Shown: piece by piece, positions 1 through 5,655 of the stretch
How positions within the stretch are numbered: position 1 is the stretch's first letter
Layout of the letters: every line of letters starts with the position of its first letter
NCBI GenBank assembly: GCA_003219495.1
Contig: QHOZ01000140.1
Location: forward strand, 1 to 5,655
Reading direction: 5' to 3'
DNA: 5,655 bases
Origin: Verrucomicrobiota bacterium
GTDB lineage: Bacteria > Verrucomicrobiota > Verrucomicrobiae > Chthoniobacterales > UBA10450
Notes under the pieces: generated by a model
What the model was told of the DNA's origin: nothing
The model's database searches: none
What the model saw: only the letters and a program-made list of their open reading frames with translations
Position numbers and translations under genes: made by a program

Positions 1-363
1 AACTTCGGCGTAGGCCTCCATCATCAGCACGAGTAAATCTCGCTTCTCGTTCGCGGGATCGAACGCAACGCGCTCGAACGTTTCGAGAAATTCCTTCTTT
101 GGAAAATCCGCGTAATCCTGCCGGCCGCGCATCGCTTGAAACCCGAAGAGAACATTCGTCCACGATTCTTTGGTGAGATAATCAAACTGCGCCTGCCGGC
201 CGCGCGCGCCGTACTTCGTCAGCACCGTCGGAAAATACGCCGTGTCTTGCGGCATCACCAGCAATTCGGGATGACTGTCGAGCAACGACACAAGCAGCGT
301 CGTTCCCGATTTCGCGGCGCCGGCAATGAAGCAGGCGCGCTCATCGAACCGCAAATTTTCCAT
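1..363 (-). CDS. Sulfotransferase family protein, N-terminal 121 residues (cut by the left edge)
   Basis: Reading down from the ATG at 363-361, the frame stays open to the window edge and gives 121 residues. A TAA in frame at 375-373, with no start codon between, fixes this start. Residues 12-24 read FIAGAAKSGTTLL, which is the 5'-phosphosulfate (PAPS) binding loop of sulfotransferases with Lys18, Ser19, Gly20, Thr21 and Thr22. It is followed by SLLDSHPELLVMPQDTAYF (26-44), the usual 'short helix, HP-x-L, then acidic/Phe' stretch of the family. These enzymes move a sulfuryl group from PAPS to a hydroxyl or amine of a glycan, lipid or small molecule. The acceptor cannot be told from this fragment, and the 3'-phosphate binding region lies outside the window. 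There is no signal peptide, so it is probably cytoplasmic. It is divergent from the methyltransferase. The family call is firm; the substrate is unknown. Confidence 0.88.
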   Translation of the reverse strand, partial: MENLRFDERACFIAGAAKSGTTLLVSLLDSHPELLVMPQDTAYFPTVLTKYGARGRQAQFDYLTKESWTNVLFGFQAMRGRQDYADFPKKEFLETFERVAFDPANEKRDLLVLMMEAYAEV

Positions 364-417
364 CGACTCAGTTTAAATCTTATGGCCTAGCCGCACAAAC
401 CGCCGATCATTCCTTGA
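364..417. other. 54-base divergent intergenic spacer
   Basis: This is the only DNA between the sulfotransferase ATG (363) and the methyltransferase ATG (418), so promoters for both directions must lie here or inside the opposite gene. On the minus strand TAAGAT (382-377) resembles a -10 box, but nothing like a -35 box lies about 17 bases upstream of it. I see no convincing Shine-Dalgarno sequence before either start. The segment contains the stop codons that bound both genes: TAA at 375-373 for the minus gene and TGA at 415-417 for the plus gene. Confidence 0.5.
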
Positions 418-1101
418 ATGTTGCTCAGTAAATCCACCGTGGCTGAATCCGCCGATGCTTTTTTGCCCGAGTACCGCGAAACCATTTCCCGCATTCCTCC
501 GGAAGCCGGCTTCGGTGGAATCTGGGAGAGCGAAATGTTTTTGTTTTACGCCGCGATCAAACCTTTCGCTCCGAAACAAATTCTCGAATCCGGACGCGCG
601 CGCGGCAAAAGCACGCTCATTCTCGCGCGATGTTTTCCGGAGTCGCGCATCGTCAGCGTTGAGTACGAGCGGGAATCGGAAAACGCTCCCGCCGCAGAAG
701 CAAAACTGAAAAGCGAAGCGAATGTCGATCTTCTTTACGGCGATTCGCACGAAATTTTGCCGCAACGATTGCAAGATGGCGACGCGGTCCTGATCGACGG
801 CCCGAAAGATTTTCGGGCGATTAGATTGGCGATCGATCTTCTCCGTACCGGAAAACCATGCGCGGTTTTCGTTCACGACTTTCCGCCGGGCTCGCCGCAG
901 CGAAAATTCGTCCAGCGGAATTTCCCAAACGCGTTCTTCGGCGACGATGCGCTGTTCGCGCGCTTTCAAACTTTGGATAACGAGCGCGATCCGCGCCCAA
1001 ATCCGCAACGTCGCTACGGAGTTTTCGTCTGTCTGCCGCCGCCCTTGCCTACCGCTTATTGGAAATTACGCTTCCGACTCCTCACTCAAGGCAAAAGCTG
1101 A
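418..1101 (+). CDS. Class I SAM-dependent methyltransferase (Methyltransf_24-like)
   Basis: This is a 227-residue soluble protein. Motif I is ILESGRARGKST (55-66), the first strand and glycine-rich loop that bind S-adenosylmethionine, with Glu57, Gly59 and Gly63. Strand 2 ends in the acidic VSVEYE (79-84). LLYGDSHEILP (105-115) is the post-II loop. VLIDGPKD (124-131, Asp127) followed by a helix and VFVHDF (150-155) matches the 'IDG...HD' pattern of the Methyltransf_24/TylF-like group, whose members methylate small molecules and sugars. GKST in motif I looks like a Walker A end, but the Rossmann order around it favours a methyltransferase. The ATG is certain as the first start because TGA (415-417) sits directly before it; no Shine-Dalgarno sequence is visible. 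It is probably the first gene of the operon with the hydrolase and membrane protein. The acceptor substrate is unknown. Confidence 0.82.
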   Translation: MLLSKSTVAESADAFLPEYRETISRIPPEAGFGGIWESEMFLFYAAIKPFAPKQILESGRARGKSTLILARCFPESRIVSVEYERESENAPAAEAKLKSEANVDLLYGDSHEILPQRLQDGDAVLIDGPKDFRAIRLAIDLLRTGKPCAVFVHDFPPGSPQRKFVQRNFPNAFFGDDALFARFQTLDNERDPRPNPQRRYGVFVCLPPPLPTAYWKLRFRLLTQGKS

Positions 1102-1142
1102 GCGTTTGATTCAATCGGCCTCGCTTATATCGTCTCTGCGCA
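1102..1142 (+). other. 41-base gap within the presumed operon
   Basis: This separates the methyltransferase stop (1099-1101) from the hydrolase GTG. It contains TTGATT (1106-1111) and TTATAT (1125-1130), which resemble -35 and -10 boxes but are only 13 bases apart, too close for a standard promoter. There is no hairpin with a T-run, and no purine-rich ribosome binding site before the GTG. It is short enough for read-through transcription from the upstream gene. Confidence 0.4.
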
Positions 1143-2090
1143 GTGCCGAATCCTTTTTCGAGAAAGCGCAAGATTGTTCGCCAGGCTTCTTCCGGCGCCG
1201 CGAAAAAATCGAAGCGCGTGAAGCTGCGCCCCGGCAGCAAGTGGACCGAGCGCAATTTCATCACCAGCGTCTGGATTCCGTCGCTCTTCACGAAACGCTC
1301 CGGTGCGCGAAACACGCGGCCGTTGTTTCCAAAAGTTCAGCCCGGACAGATTTGCATTACCTGGATCGGTCACGCGTCTTTTCTCGTTCAAACGCACGAC
1401 ACAAATATCCTCATCGATCCGATCTGGTCGATGTGGCTCAGCGTGATCAAGCGATTGAAAGAACCCGGTTTTCATATTCACCATTTGCCGTCGATCGATT
1501 TCGTTCTCGTCACGCATGCGCACTTCGATCATCTCGATCGACGAACGTTGCGCGCAGTCGCGGCCGATCAACCGATCGTCGTCCCGGTTGGCGTTGGGCG
1601 GTTGGTGCATCGACTTGGATTCAACATTGTCCACGAGCTTGACGAATGGCAGACGCTCGAGCTCGGTCCGCTGCGCGTGTCGCTCACGCCCGCCCATCAT
1701 TGGGGCGCGCGATTTCTTGCCGACACACATCGTGGCTTTGGCGGTTTTGTTCTCAGCTCGAATGGCCGCTCCGTTTTTCATTGTGGCGACACCGCCTACT
1801 TCGAAGGATTCAAAGAAATCGGCGAACGTCACAACATCGAGATCGCGCTTTTGCCGATCGGCGCTTACGATCCGCCGCTGGCGCGCGAAGTTCACATGAA
1901 TCCGGAGGAAGCGGTGCGCGCCTTCAACGAGCTCAACGCAAAAACGCTGGTGCCGATGCACTACGGAAGTTTTCGCCTCGGCTACGAACCGCTCCACGAG
2001 CCGCTCGAACGTTTGCGCGAATCCGCGCGCGTGCACGGGATCGAAGACAAGCTCCTCGTGATGACGGAAGGAAAACCGGTCGTGCTTTGA
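1143..2090 (+). CDS. Metallo-beta-lactamase-fold hydrolase, NAPE-PLD/UlaG-like (Lactamase_B_2)
   Basis: This 315-residue protein has a full di-zinc site. THAHFDHLD (124-132) supplies His125, His127, Asp129 and His130. The others are His185 (in PAHHWGAR), Asp216 (in HCGDTAYF) and His273 (in MHYGSF). The spacing between ligands closely follows human N-acyl-phosphatidylethanolamine phospholipase D. Other family signatures are WIGHASFLVQ (74-83), ILIDP (89-93), LLPIGAYDPP (236-245) and HMNPEEAV (251-258). Relatives hydrolyse phosphodiester bonds of phospholipids or the lactone of ascorbate 6-phosphate; which applies here is not shown. The first 30 residues are rich in Lys and Arg and unlike the core, with no clear signal peptide. 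GTG at 1143 is the earliest start after an in-frame TGA (1107-1109). A GTG at codon 26 could be the true start, which would remove most of this tail. The gene ends inside the start codon of the membrane protein. Confidence 0.9.
   Translation: MPNPFSRKRKIVRQASSGAAKKSKRVKLRPGSKWTERNFITSVWIPSLFTKRSGARNTRPLFPKVQPGQICITWIGHASFLVQTHDTNILIDPIWSMWLSVIKRLKEPGFHIHHLPSIDFVLVTHAHFDHLDRRTLRAVAADQPIVVPVGVGRLVHRLGFNIVHELDEWQTLELGPLRVSLTPAHHWGARFLADTHRGFGGFVLSSNGRSVFHCGDTAYFEGFKEIGERHNIEIALLPIGAYDPPLAREVHMNPEEAVRAFNELNAKTLVPMHYGSFRLGYEPLHEPLERLRESARVHGIEDKLLVMTEGKPVVL
2087..2090 (+). promoter_or_regulatory. TTGA start/stop overlap (likely translational coupling)
   Basis: The TTG start of the membrane protein (2087-2089) shares bases with the TGA stop of the hydrolase (2088-2090). 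A purine-rich GGAAGG lies about 15 bases upstream, inside the hydrolase gene, which is farther than ideal for a Shine-Dalgarno sequence. The arrangement suggests that ribosomes ending the hydrolase reinitiate on the membrane protein, which would keep the two products linked. Confidence 0.6.
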
Positions 2091-4252
2091 GAAAAAATTT
2101 TCCCGGCGCCATCGTCGCAGGATTAATTGTCGTAGGTTTCTGCGCGATTCTTTTCGCGCACGATCCGCTCCTCTTTTGGAACGACGATTACGAATTGTCG
2201 ATCTTGCCCGTGTTCGCCGATGTGGCGCGGAGTTGGAGCGAAGGCCATCTGCCGCTGCTCAGTCCGTTTTCGTGGGTCTGCGCCAATCTCGCCGGCGAAT
2301 TTCAATACGGGACATTCTCGATCTTCATCAACGCAATCGTTGTTCTCATCTGGAAATTTCCGCTCACGTTTTCGCAGCAAGCCGCTGCGCTCTCGATTAC
2401 GCACTTGTTCATTCTCGCCTCCGGCGCTTTTGTGTTCGCGCGGGATCGAAAACTTTCCACGCCGTTGTCGATCTTTGTGGCGCTGATCGCGTCGTTGAAT
2501 GGCTGGATTGTCTGTTGGGGCGCGACCGATTGGTTCGGCGCGCTCGGCGCGTTCGCCTGGATTCCGTGGGCCTGGTTGGGACTCGAGCGCGCGCTCGATC
2601 GACAACGAACACGCTGGCGATTTCTTTGGCCGGCGCCGTTCGTCTATCTGGTCGTCACCGGCGGATTTCCATACACGGTTGTAATGTTGGTGCTGTTGAT
2701 CGCGTGGTTGTCGATCAAGTCGATCGCCGAAACAAAAAGTTTGAGGTCGATCTTGCCGATGATTTTTGGCGTCGCGCTGGGTTTTGGAATCGCGGCGCCC
2801 GCGTGGCTCGCGCTTTTTTATTACGCGCAGGGCTCGTGGCGCGAACAAATCCAACCTGCTGACGCCCATTGGCAATGGATCGTGCCGCTCCGTGCGCTGC
2901 CCGGATTTATTTTGCCGTGTTGGACCGTCTACTGGGCCGATTTTTCTACACGCTATCTTCCGCACAGCGGGACCGAGCTCGCGAGCGGACTTGTCGCGCC
3001 CGCCGCGCTGATCGCGGGATTTATTTGGCGACCGCGAATGTTACTGCGCCGTATGAAATGGGAGTTTCTCTTACTCGCAATTGTCTTGCTGCTCTGCATG
3101 ATTCCGACCGCTGGAGTTTTCCGCTGGAGTTTTCGCTGGCTGCCGCTGTTTCATCTCGTTCTGGCAATTTGCGCCGCGGAAGTGCTGCAAATTCGTCGCG
3201 GTTCGCCGACCGGTGCCACCTCGACACTGTTGTTGATCGTCTTAACGATCGCGATGTCGATCCTGGGAACCGCGGGCGAATACGGCGCGACCACCGCGTT
3301 CGTTTATTTGCAGATCGCTGTCGTATGGGCGCTGGCCGAACGATTCTTGCGACCGGTGAAGTTCAGTCATTGGACTCCGGCCGTTGCGTGCTTCGTCGTT
3401 TTGCTTGGGACTTACATTTGTATTCCGCCGAACTGCGGCGTTCCGAAATACAATCTTAGTCAGGATTTGTTGAATCCTGCGCCACTCGATCCGCAGCGAT
3501 TGTATTTGAGTATCTATCCGGAACGGGAGCATGCCTACCGCGCGGAAAAGAAAGCGGAGCCGGTCGGCCAACTCGTTAGGGCGGGAAGGACATCGATGGG
3601 GGCCGGCTTACATTTCATCAACGGCTACAGTCCGATTCTTCCCGCCGGTGTCGCGCGCGAATTTGATTTTCGGATTCACGGCGAAATCAATTTGCACGAG
3701 GCGGAATACCTGGTTTGGGATCAATCGAAAGCCGGCGCCTTGCTTGAGCAGATCGGCGTGGACGGTCTCGTTGTCGCATGGGATTCGGGAATCAATCCCG
3801 CGCTTGGTCCGGAATGGGAACTTGTCGCTTCCAACGCCGACGCCGCGGTTTATCATCGAATCGGCGAACGTTTCGCGCGCGTCCGCTCGATCACTTCAAT
3901 CGAATCGAAACCGAACGAGCAATTCGCGGCCGCGAACATTTCGAATATCGCGAGCTCGCGAAACTGGATTACGGCGGACGTCGATGTTCCAAATGGCGGC
4001 GCGCCGGCGCTGCTCACGGTTTCGCGTCCCTTCTTTCGCGGCTACCAAGCGCGGATTGAAAATCAAAAGCTAAACGTCGATTCGTACCGCAATCTATTTC
4101 CCATTATCGAAATTCCGAGCGGCTCGCACGGGAAGTTTTCTCTGATTTATCGGCCGCAATGGCTGATCGTTGGTGCCATGATGTCGATCTTGTGCGCGGC
4201 GATTTGGATTTTCGGTGCCGCAGCCGCCGCATTCACACGCGCGCGAGCGTAA
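2087..4252 (+). CDS. Polytopic YfhO-like membrane protein (GT-C-type glycosyltransferase candidate)
   Basis: Taken from TTG at 2087 the product is 721 residues. It opens with MRKN and a membrane helix (about 6-24), then FWNDDYE (30-36), an acidic motif in the first outer loop like the catalytic acidic pair of GT-C enzymes. About 13-14 more hydrophobic segments follow, at roughly 76-91, 100-117, 126-165, 182-208, 222-246, 264-280, 297-314, 325-366, 379-416 and 429-447. FRWSFRWLPLFHLVLA (345-360) resembles the conserved Arg/Phe segment of YfhO proteins. An outer domain (about 450-690) ends with LTVSRPFFRGYQARI, an NVDSYR stretch and IPSGSHGKFSLIYRP, the typical YfhO beta-domain, before a last helix (691-713). 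YfhO proteins are linked to glycosylation of surface polymers from lipid-carried sugars. The frame is open back to 1646, but that part lies over the hydrolase and is not coding. The next starts (2204, 2210) would lose helix 1 and the acidic motif. Family is likely; activity is inferred. Confidence 0.82.
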   Translation: MRKNFPGAIVAGLIVVGFCAILFAHDPLLFWNDDYELSILPVFADVARSWSEGHLPLLSPFSWVCANLAGEFQYGTFSIFINAIVVLIWKFPLTFSQQAAALSITHLFILASGAFVFARDRKLSTPLSIFVALIASLNGWIVCWGATDWFGALGAFAWIPWAWLGLERALDRQRTRWRFLWPAPFVYLVVTGGFPYTVVMLVLLIAWLSIKSIAETKSLRSILPMIFGVALGFGIAAPAWLALFYYAQGSWREQIQPADAHWQWIVPLRALPGFILPCWTVYWADFSTRYLPHSGTELASGLVAPAALIAGFIWRPRMLLRRMKWEFLLLAIVLLLCMIPTAGVFRWSFRWLPLFHLVLAICAAEVLQIRRGSPTGATSTLLLIVLTIAMSILGTAGEYGATTAFVYLQIAVVWALAERFLRPVKFSHWTPAVACFVVLLGTYICIPPNCGVPKYNLSQDLLNPAPLDPQRLYLSIYPEREHAYRAEKKAEPVGQLVRAGRTSMGAGLHFINGYSPILPAGVAREFDFRIHGEINLHEAEYLVWDQSKAGALLEQIGVDGLVVAWDSGINPALGPEWELVASNADAAVYHRIGERFARVRSITSIESKPNEQFAAANISNIASSRNWITADVDVPNGGAPALLTVSRPFFRGYQARIENQKLNVDSYRNLFPIIEIPSGSHGKFSLIYRPQWLIVGAMMSILCAAIWIFGAAAAAFTRARA
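4233..4252. other. 20-base tail-to-tail overlap of two convergent genes
   Basis: The membrane protein reads through to TAA at 4250-4252, while the opposing cyclase ends at TGA (4235-4233 on the minus strand). The last residues of each protein (TRARA and LARV) are therefore encoded by opposite strands of the same bases. No stem-loop with a T-tract is visible around the junction, so transcripts from the two sides probably overlap. Confidence 0.85.
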
Positions 4253-5655
4253 AAACTTCAACTGGTTCGTCAACGCCTTTCACCGGCTGAGGCGGCAACG
4301 CGCGCAACTCGGCCGAGACTTGCAGCGCGTCGCGCGTCGCTTTGCTGATCAGCAAACTCGTGCTCAGCGTTTTGTTCAGCGCTTCGATCCGCGATGCGAC
4401 GTTCACCGTGTTTCCGATGACAGTGAATTCCATTCGCTCCGGCGAACCGATGCTGCCGACAATTGCCGGGCCGGTATTGATCCCGATGCCGATTTGAATT
4501 GGATCTTCGCCGCGCGCGCTACGTTGTTGATTCAATTCCTCGAGCGTGCGCTGGATCGACTGCGCGGCGCCGAGTGCCTGGTCGGCATGGCCGCGACTGT
4601 CCCGTGCGATCCCGAAGAGCGCCATGAATCCATCGCCGAGAAATTTGTTGATCATGCCGCCGTTTTCGCCTTCCACCGCGTCCACCATTTCGCGCAGAAA
4701 TTCGTTGAGCAGTCCGACCGCTTTTGTCGGTGACAAATGCGCGGAGCGCGCGGTGAACGATCGAATATCGACAAACATCACCGTGATTTCCTGTTCCGTT
4801 CCGCCGAGACCGGGATCGCGCGACAAAATTTCCTCAGCCGCTTTGCGCCCGACATGCGCGCCGAAGGTTTGTCGCAGTCGTTCCTTTTCGCGCAACTCGG
4901 TCACCATGCGATTGAATTCACCGATCAGCGCGCCGAATTCGTCCGCGCGCCGCAACGGCACATGCACATCGAGGTTGCCTTGAGTGACTGCTTGCGCGGC
5001 GGTGCGCAGTTCGTCCACCGGCTTCGCGACGGATCGTCCAATCAGCAACGCGGAAAACAGTGCGAACACGATTCCGATGATTGCCACGAAAACACCGAAC
5101 GACTGCGGATTTGTTCCACGCGATGGCGGAGCGAAGAGCAGCAGCAAGAGCGAACCAATCGGACAAACGCTCGCCGAAACCGCCCACATGAATCCTCGCA
5201 TGCGCAACGAGATCGGATGAATTCCTTCCAATCGATCGGGCCGCGCATCGCGGAAAAACAACGGATACAAGCCCCACTGACTTGCCCATTCGATCAGAAA
5301 GAAACTCTGCGTCGTGGCGATGAATCCCGAGACGCCGAACGAGATCGGCAAATGCCAAAATAGTTGAGTGCTCATCGCATGGCCGGCCGTTGCAAGCGAG
5401 ACCAGGAACACAATCGCTCCCACAAACCATGCGACACCGGAAATCGCGGCGCCAAACCACGGCAAATGCACCAAACGCCGGCGCACAACGTCGAGCTCAT
5501 CTTGCGCGATTGTTTCGTCGCGTTTCAGTCGCTCGAACGCCGGGCGCAATGACAAAATCAACCAAACCCAAATCGCGACCGCCGCCGGATACGCGATCAA
5601 ATTCCAAACGATGACCGTCGTGATGAAGCGTTGTTTCAAACCCGCCGCCACCAGC
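4233..5655 (-). CDS. Membrane-bound class III adenylate cyclase with HAMP domain (5' end possibly cut)
   Basis: From GTG at 5651-5649 the product is 472 residues. The frame stays open to the window edge, so the real start may lie beyond it. Hydrophobic segments fall near residues 10-32, 66-88, 103-121, 151-173 and 185-206. A HAMP linker (about 204-257, with KPVDELRTAAQAVTQGNLD and DEFGALIGEFNRM) follows, then a short coupling helix (258-276) and a catalytic domain (about 285-470). Metal-binding aspartates are Asp295 (MFVDIRSFT) and Asp340 (KFLGDGF). Purine-selecting residues are Lys336 and Thr410 (FTVIGNTVN), and the transition-state pair is Asn417 and Arg421. All are present, so the enzyme should be active and make cAMP from ATP, working as a dimer. 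Lys with Thr is a known adenylate pattern, as in cyanobacterial CyaC. The layout resembles mycobacterial Rv1318c/Rv3645-type cyclases, with no large outer sensor domain. It is convergent with the operon and probably regulated separately. Confidence 0.92.
   Translation of the reverse strand, partial: LVAAGLKQRFITTVIVWNLIAYPAAVAIWVWLILSLRPAFERLKRDETIAQDELDVVRRRLVHLPWFGAAISGVAWFVGAIVFLVSLATAGHAMSTQLFWHLPISFGVSGFIATTQSFFLIEWASQWGLYPLFFRDARPDRLEGIHPISLRMRGFMWAVSASVCPIGSLLLLLFAPPSRGTNPQSFGVFVAIIGIVFALFSALLIGRSVAKPVDELRTAAQAVTQGNLDVHVPLRRADEFGALIGEFNRMVTELREKERLRQTFGAHVGRKAAEEILSRDPGLGGTEQEITVMFVDIRSFTARSAHLSPTKAVGLLNEFLREMVDAVEGENGGMINKFLGDGFMALFGIARDSRGHADQALGAAQSIQRTLEELNQQRSARGEDPIQIGIGINTGPAIVGSIGSPERMEFTVIGNTVNVASRIEALNKTLSTSLLISKATRDALQVSAELRALPPQPVKGVDEPVEVFTLARV

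Noticed and set aside
377..382. TAAGAT as a -10 box for the sulfotransferase
   Set aside because: There is no -35-like partner at suitable spacing, so a six-base match alone is not enough.
373..1008. 211-residue minus-strand frame opposite the methyltransferase
   Set aside because: The plus strand carries recognisable methyltransferase motifs. The antisense product is Arg/Phe-rich and unlike any family I know.
1106..1130. Possible promoter (TTGATT and TTATAT) before the hydrolase
   Set aside because: The boxes are separated by only 13 bases and match the consensus weakly. Read-through from the methyltransferase is the simpler explanation.
947..1642. 231-residue plus-strand frame bridging the methyltransferase and hydrolase
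   Set aside because: It is a shifted frame over two well-supported genes. The translation is Arg/Ser-rich with no motifs.
1125..2036. 303-residue open frame on the minus strand opposite the hydrolase
   Set aside because: It lies wholly antisense to a gene with complete zinc-site motifs, its translation is Arg-rich without domain motifs, and such frames are common in GC-rich coding DNA.
1646..2086. 147-codon upstream extension of the membrane protein
   Set aside because: It overlaps the conserved zinc-site region of the hydrolase in another frame and reads as low-complexity Arg/Ala sequence. The membrane protein's natural N-terminus begins at 2087.
4737..5363. 208-residue plus-strand frame opposite the cyclase HAMP and membrane region
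   Set aside because: It is antisense to a clear cyclase, rich in Arg and Gln, with no membrane or catalytic features.

Overview
The window holds five protein-coding genes with almost no spare DNA. They are a sulfotransferase (minus strand, cut by the left edge), a class I SAM-dependent methyltransferase (plus), a metallo-beta-lactamase-fold hydrolase of the NAPE-PLD/UlaG type (plus), a large polytopic YfhO-like membrane protein (plus), and a membrane-anchored HAMP-class III nucleotide cyclase (minus, reaching the right edge). I found no RNA gene, insertion sequence, CRISPR array, phage gene or clear terminator. No gene is recognisable enough to deserve a specific gene symbol.

Organism: the DNA is moderately GC-rich and densely coding. 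Starts include GTG and TTG, and the visible start sites lack good Shine-Dalgarno sequences. The gene content and style would suit an uncultured soil bacterium such as a Verrucomicrobiota (Chthoniobacterales-like) member. This is an impression only, since no phylogenetic marker is present.

Layout: the sulfotransferase (363 down to 1) and the methyltransferase (418-1101) are divergent, with 54 bases between their start codons. The methyltransferase, hydrolase (1143-2090) and membrane protein (2087-4252) run in the same direction. The first gap is 41 bases, and the second junction is a 4-base TTGA start/stop overlap, so they look like one operon. The cyclase converges on this operon and its 3' end overlaps that of the membrane protein by 20 bases, so no terminator fits between them.

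Functional reading (inference): sulfotransferases, Methyltransf_24-like enzymes and YfhO/GT-C-type membrane proteins often occur where cell-surface glycans or lipids are built and decorated. The first four genes may therefore belong to an envelope or exopolysaccharide modification locus. The hydrolase's substrate is unknown; its relatives act on phospholipid or sugar phosphodiester/lactone substrates. The cyclase is probably a separate signalling gene making cAMP. I see no clear evidence for a wholly new system. The most notable points are the coupling of the hydrolase to the membrane protein, the tail-to-tail overlap, and the cyclase's lysine/threonine specificity pair.
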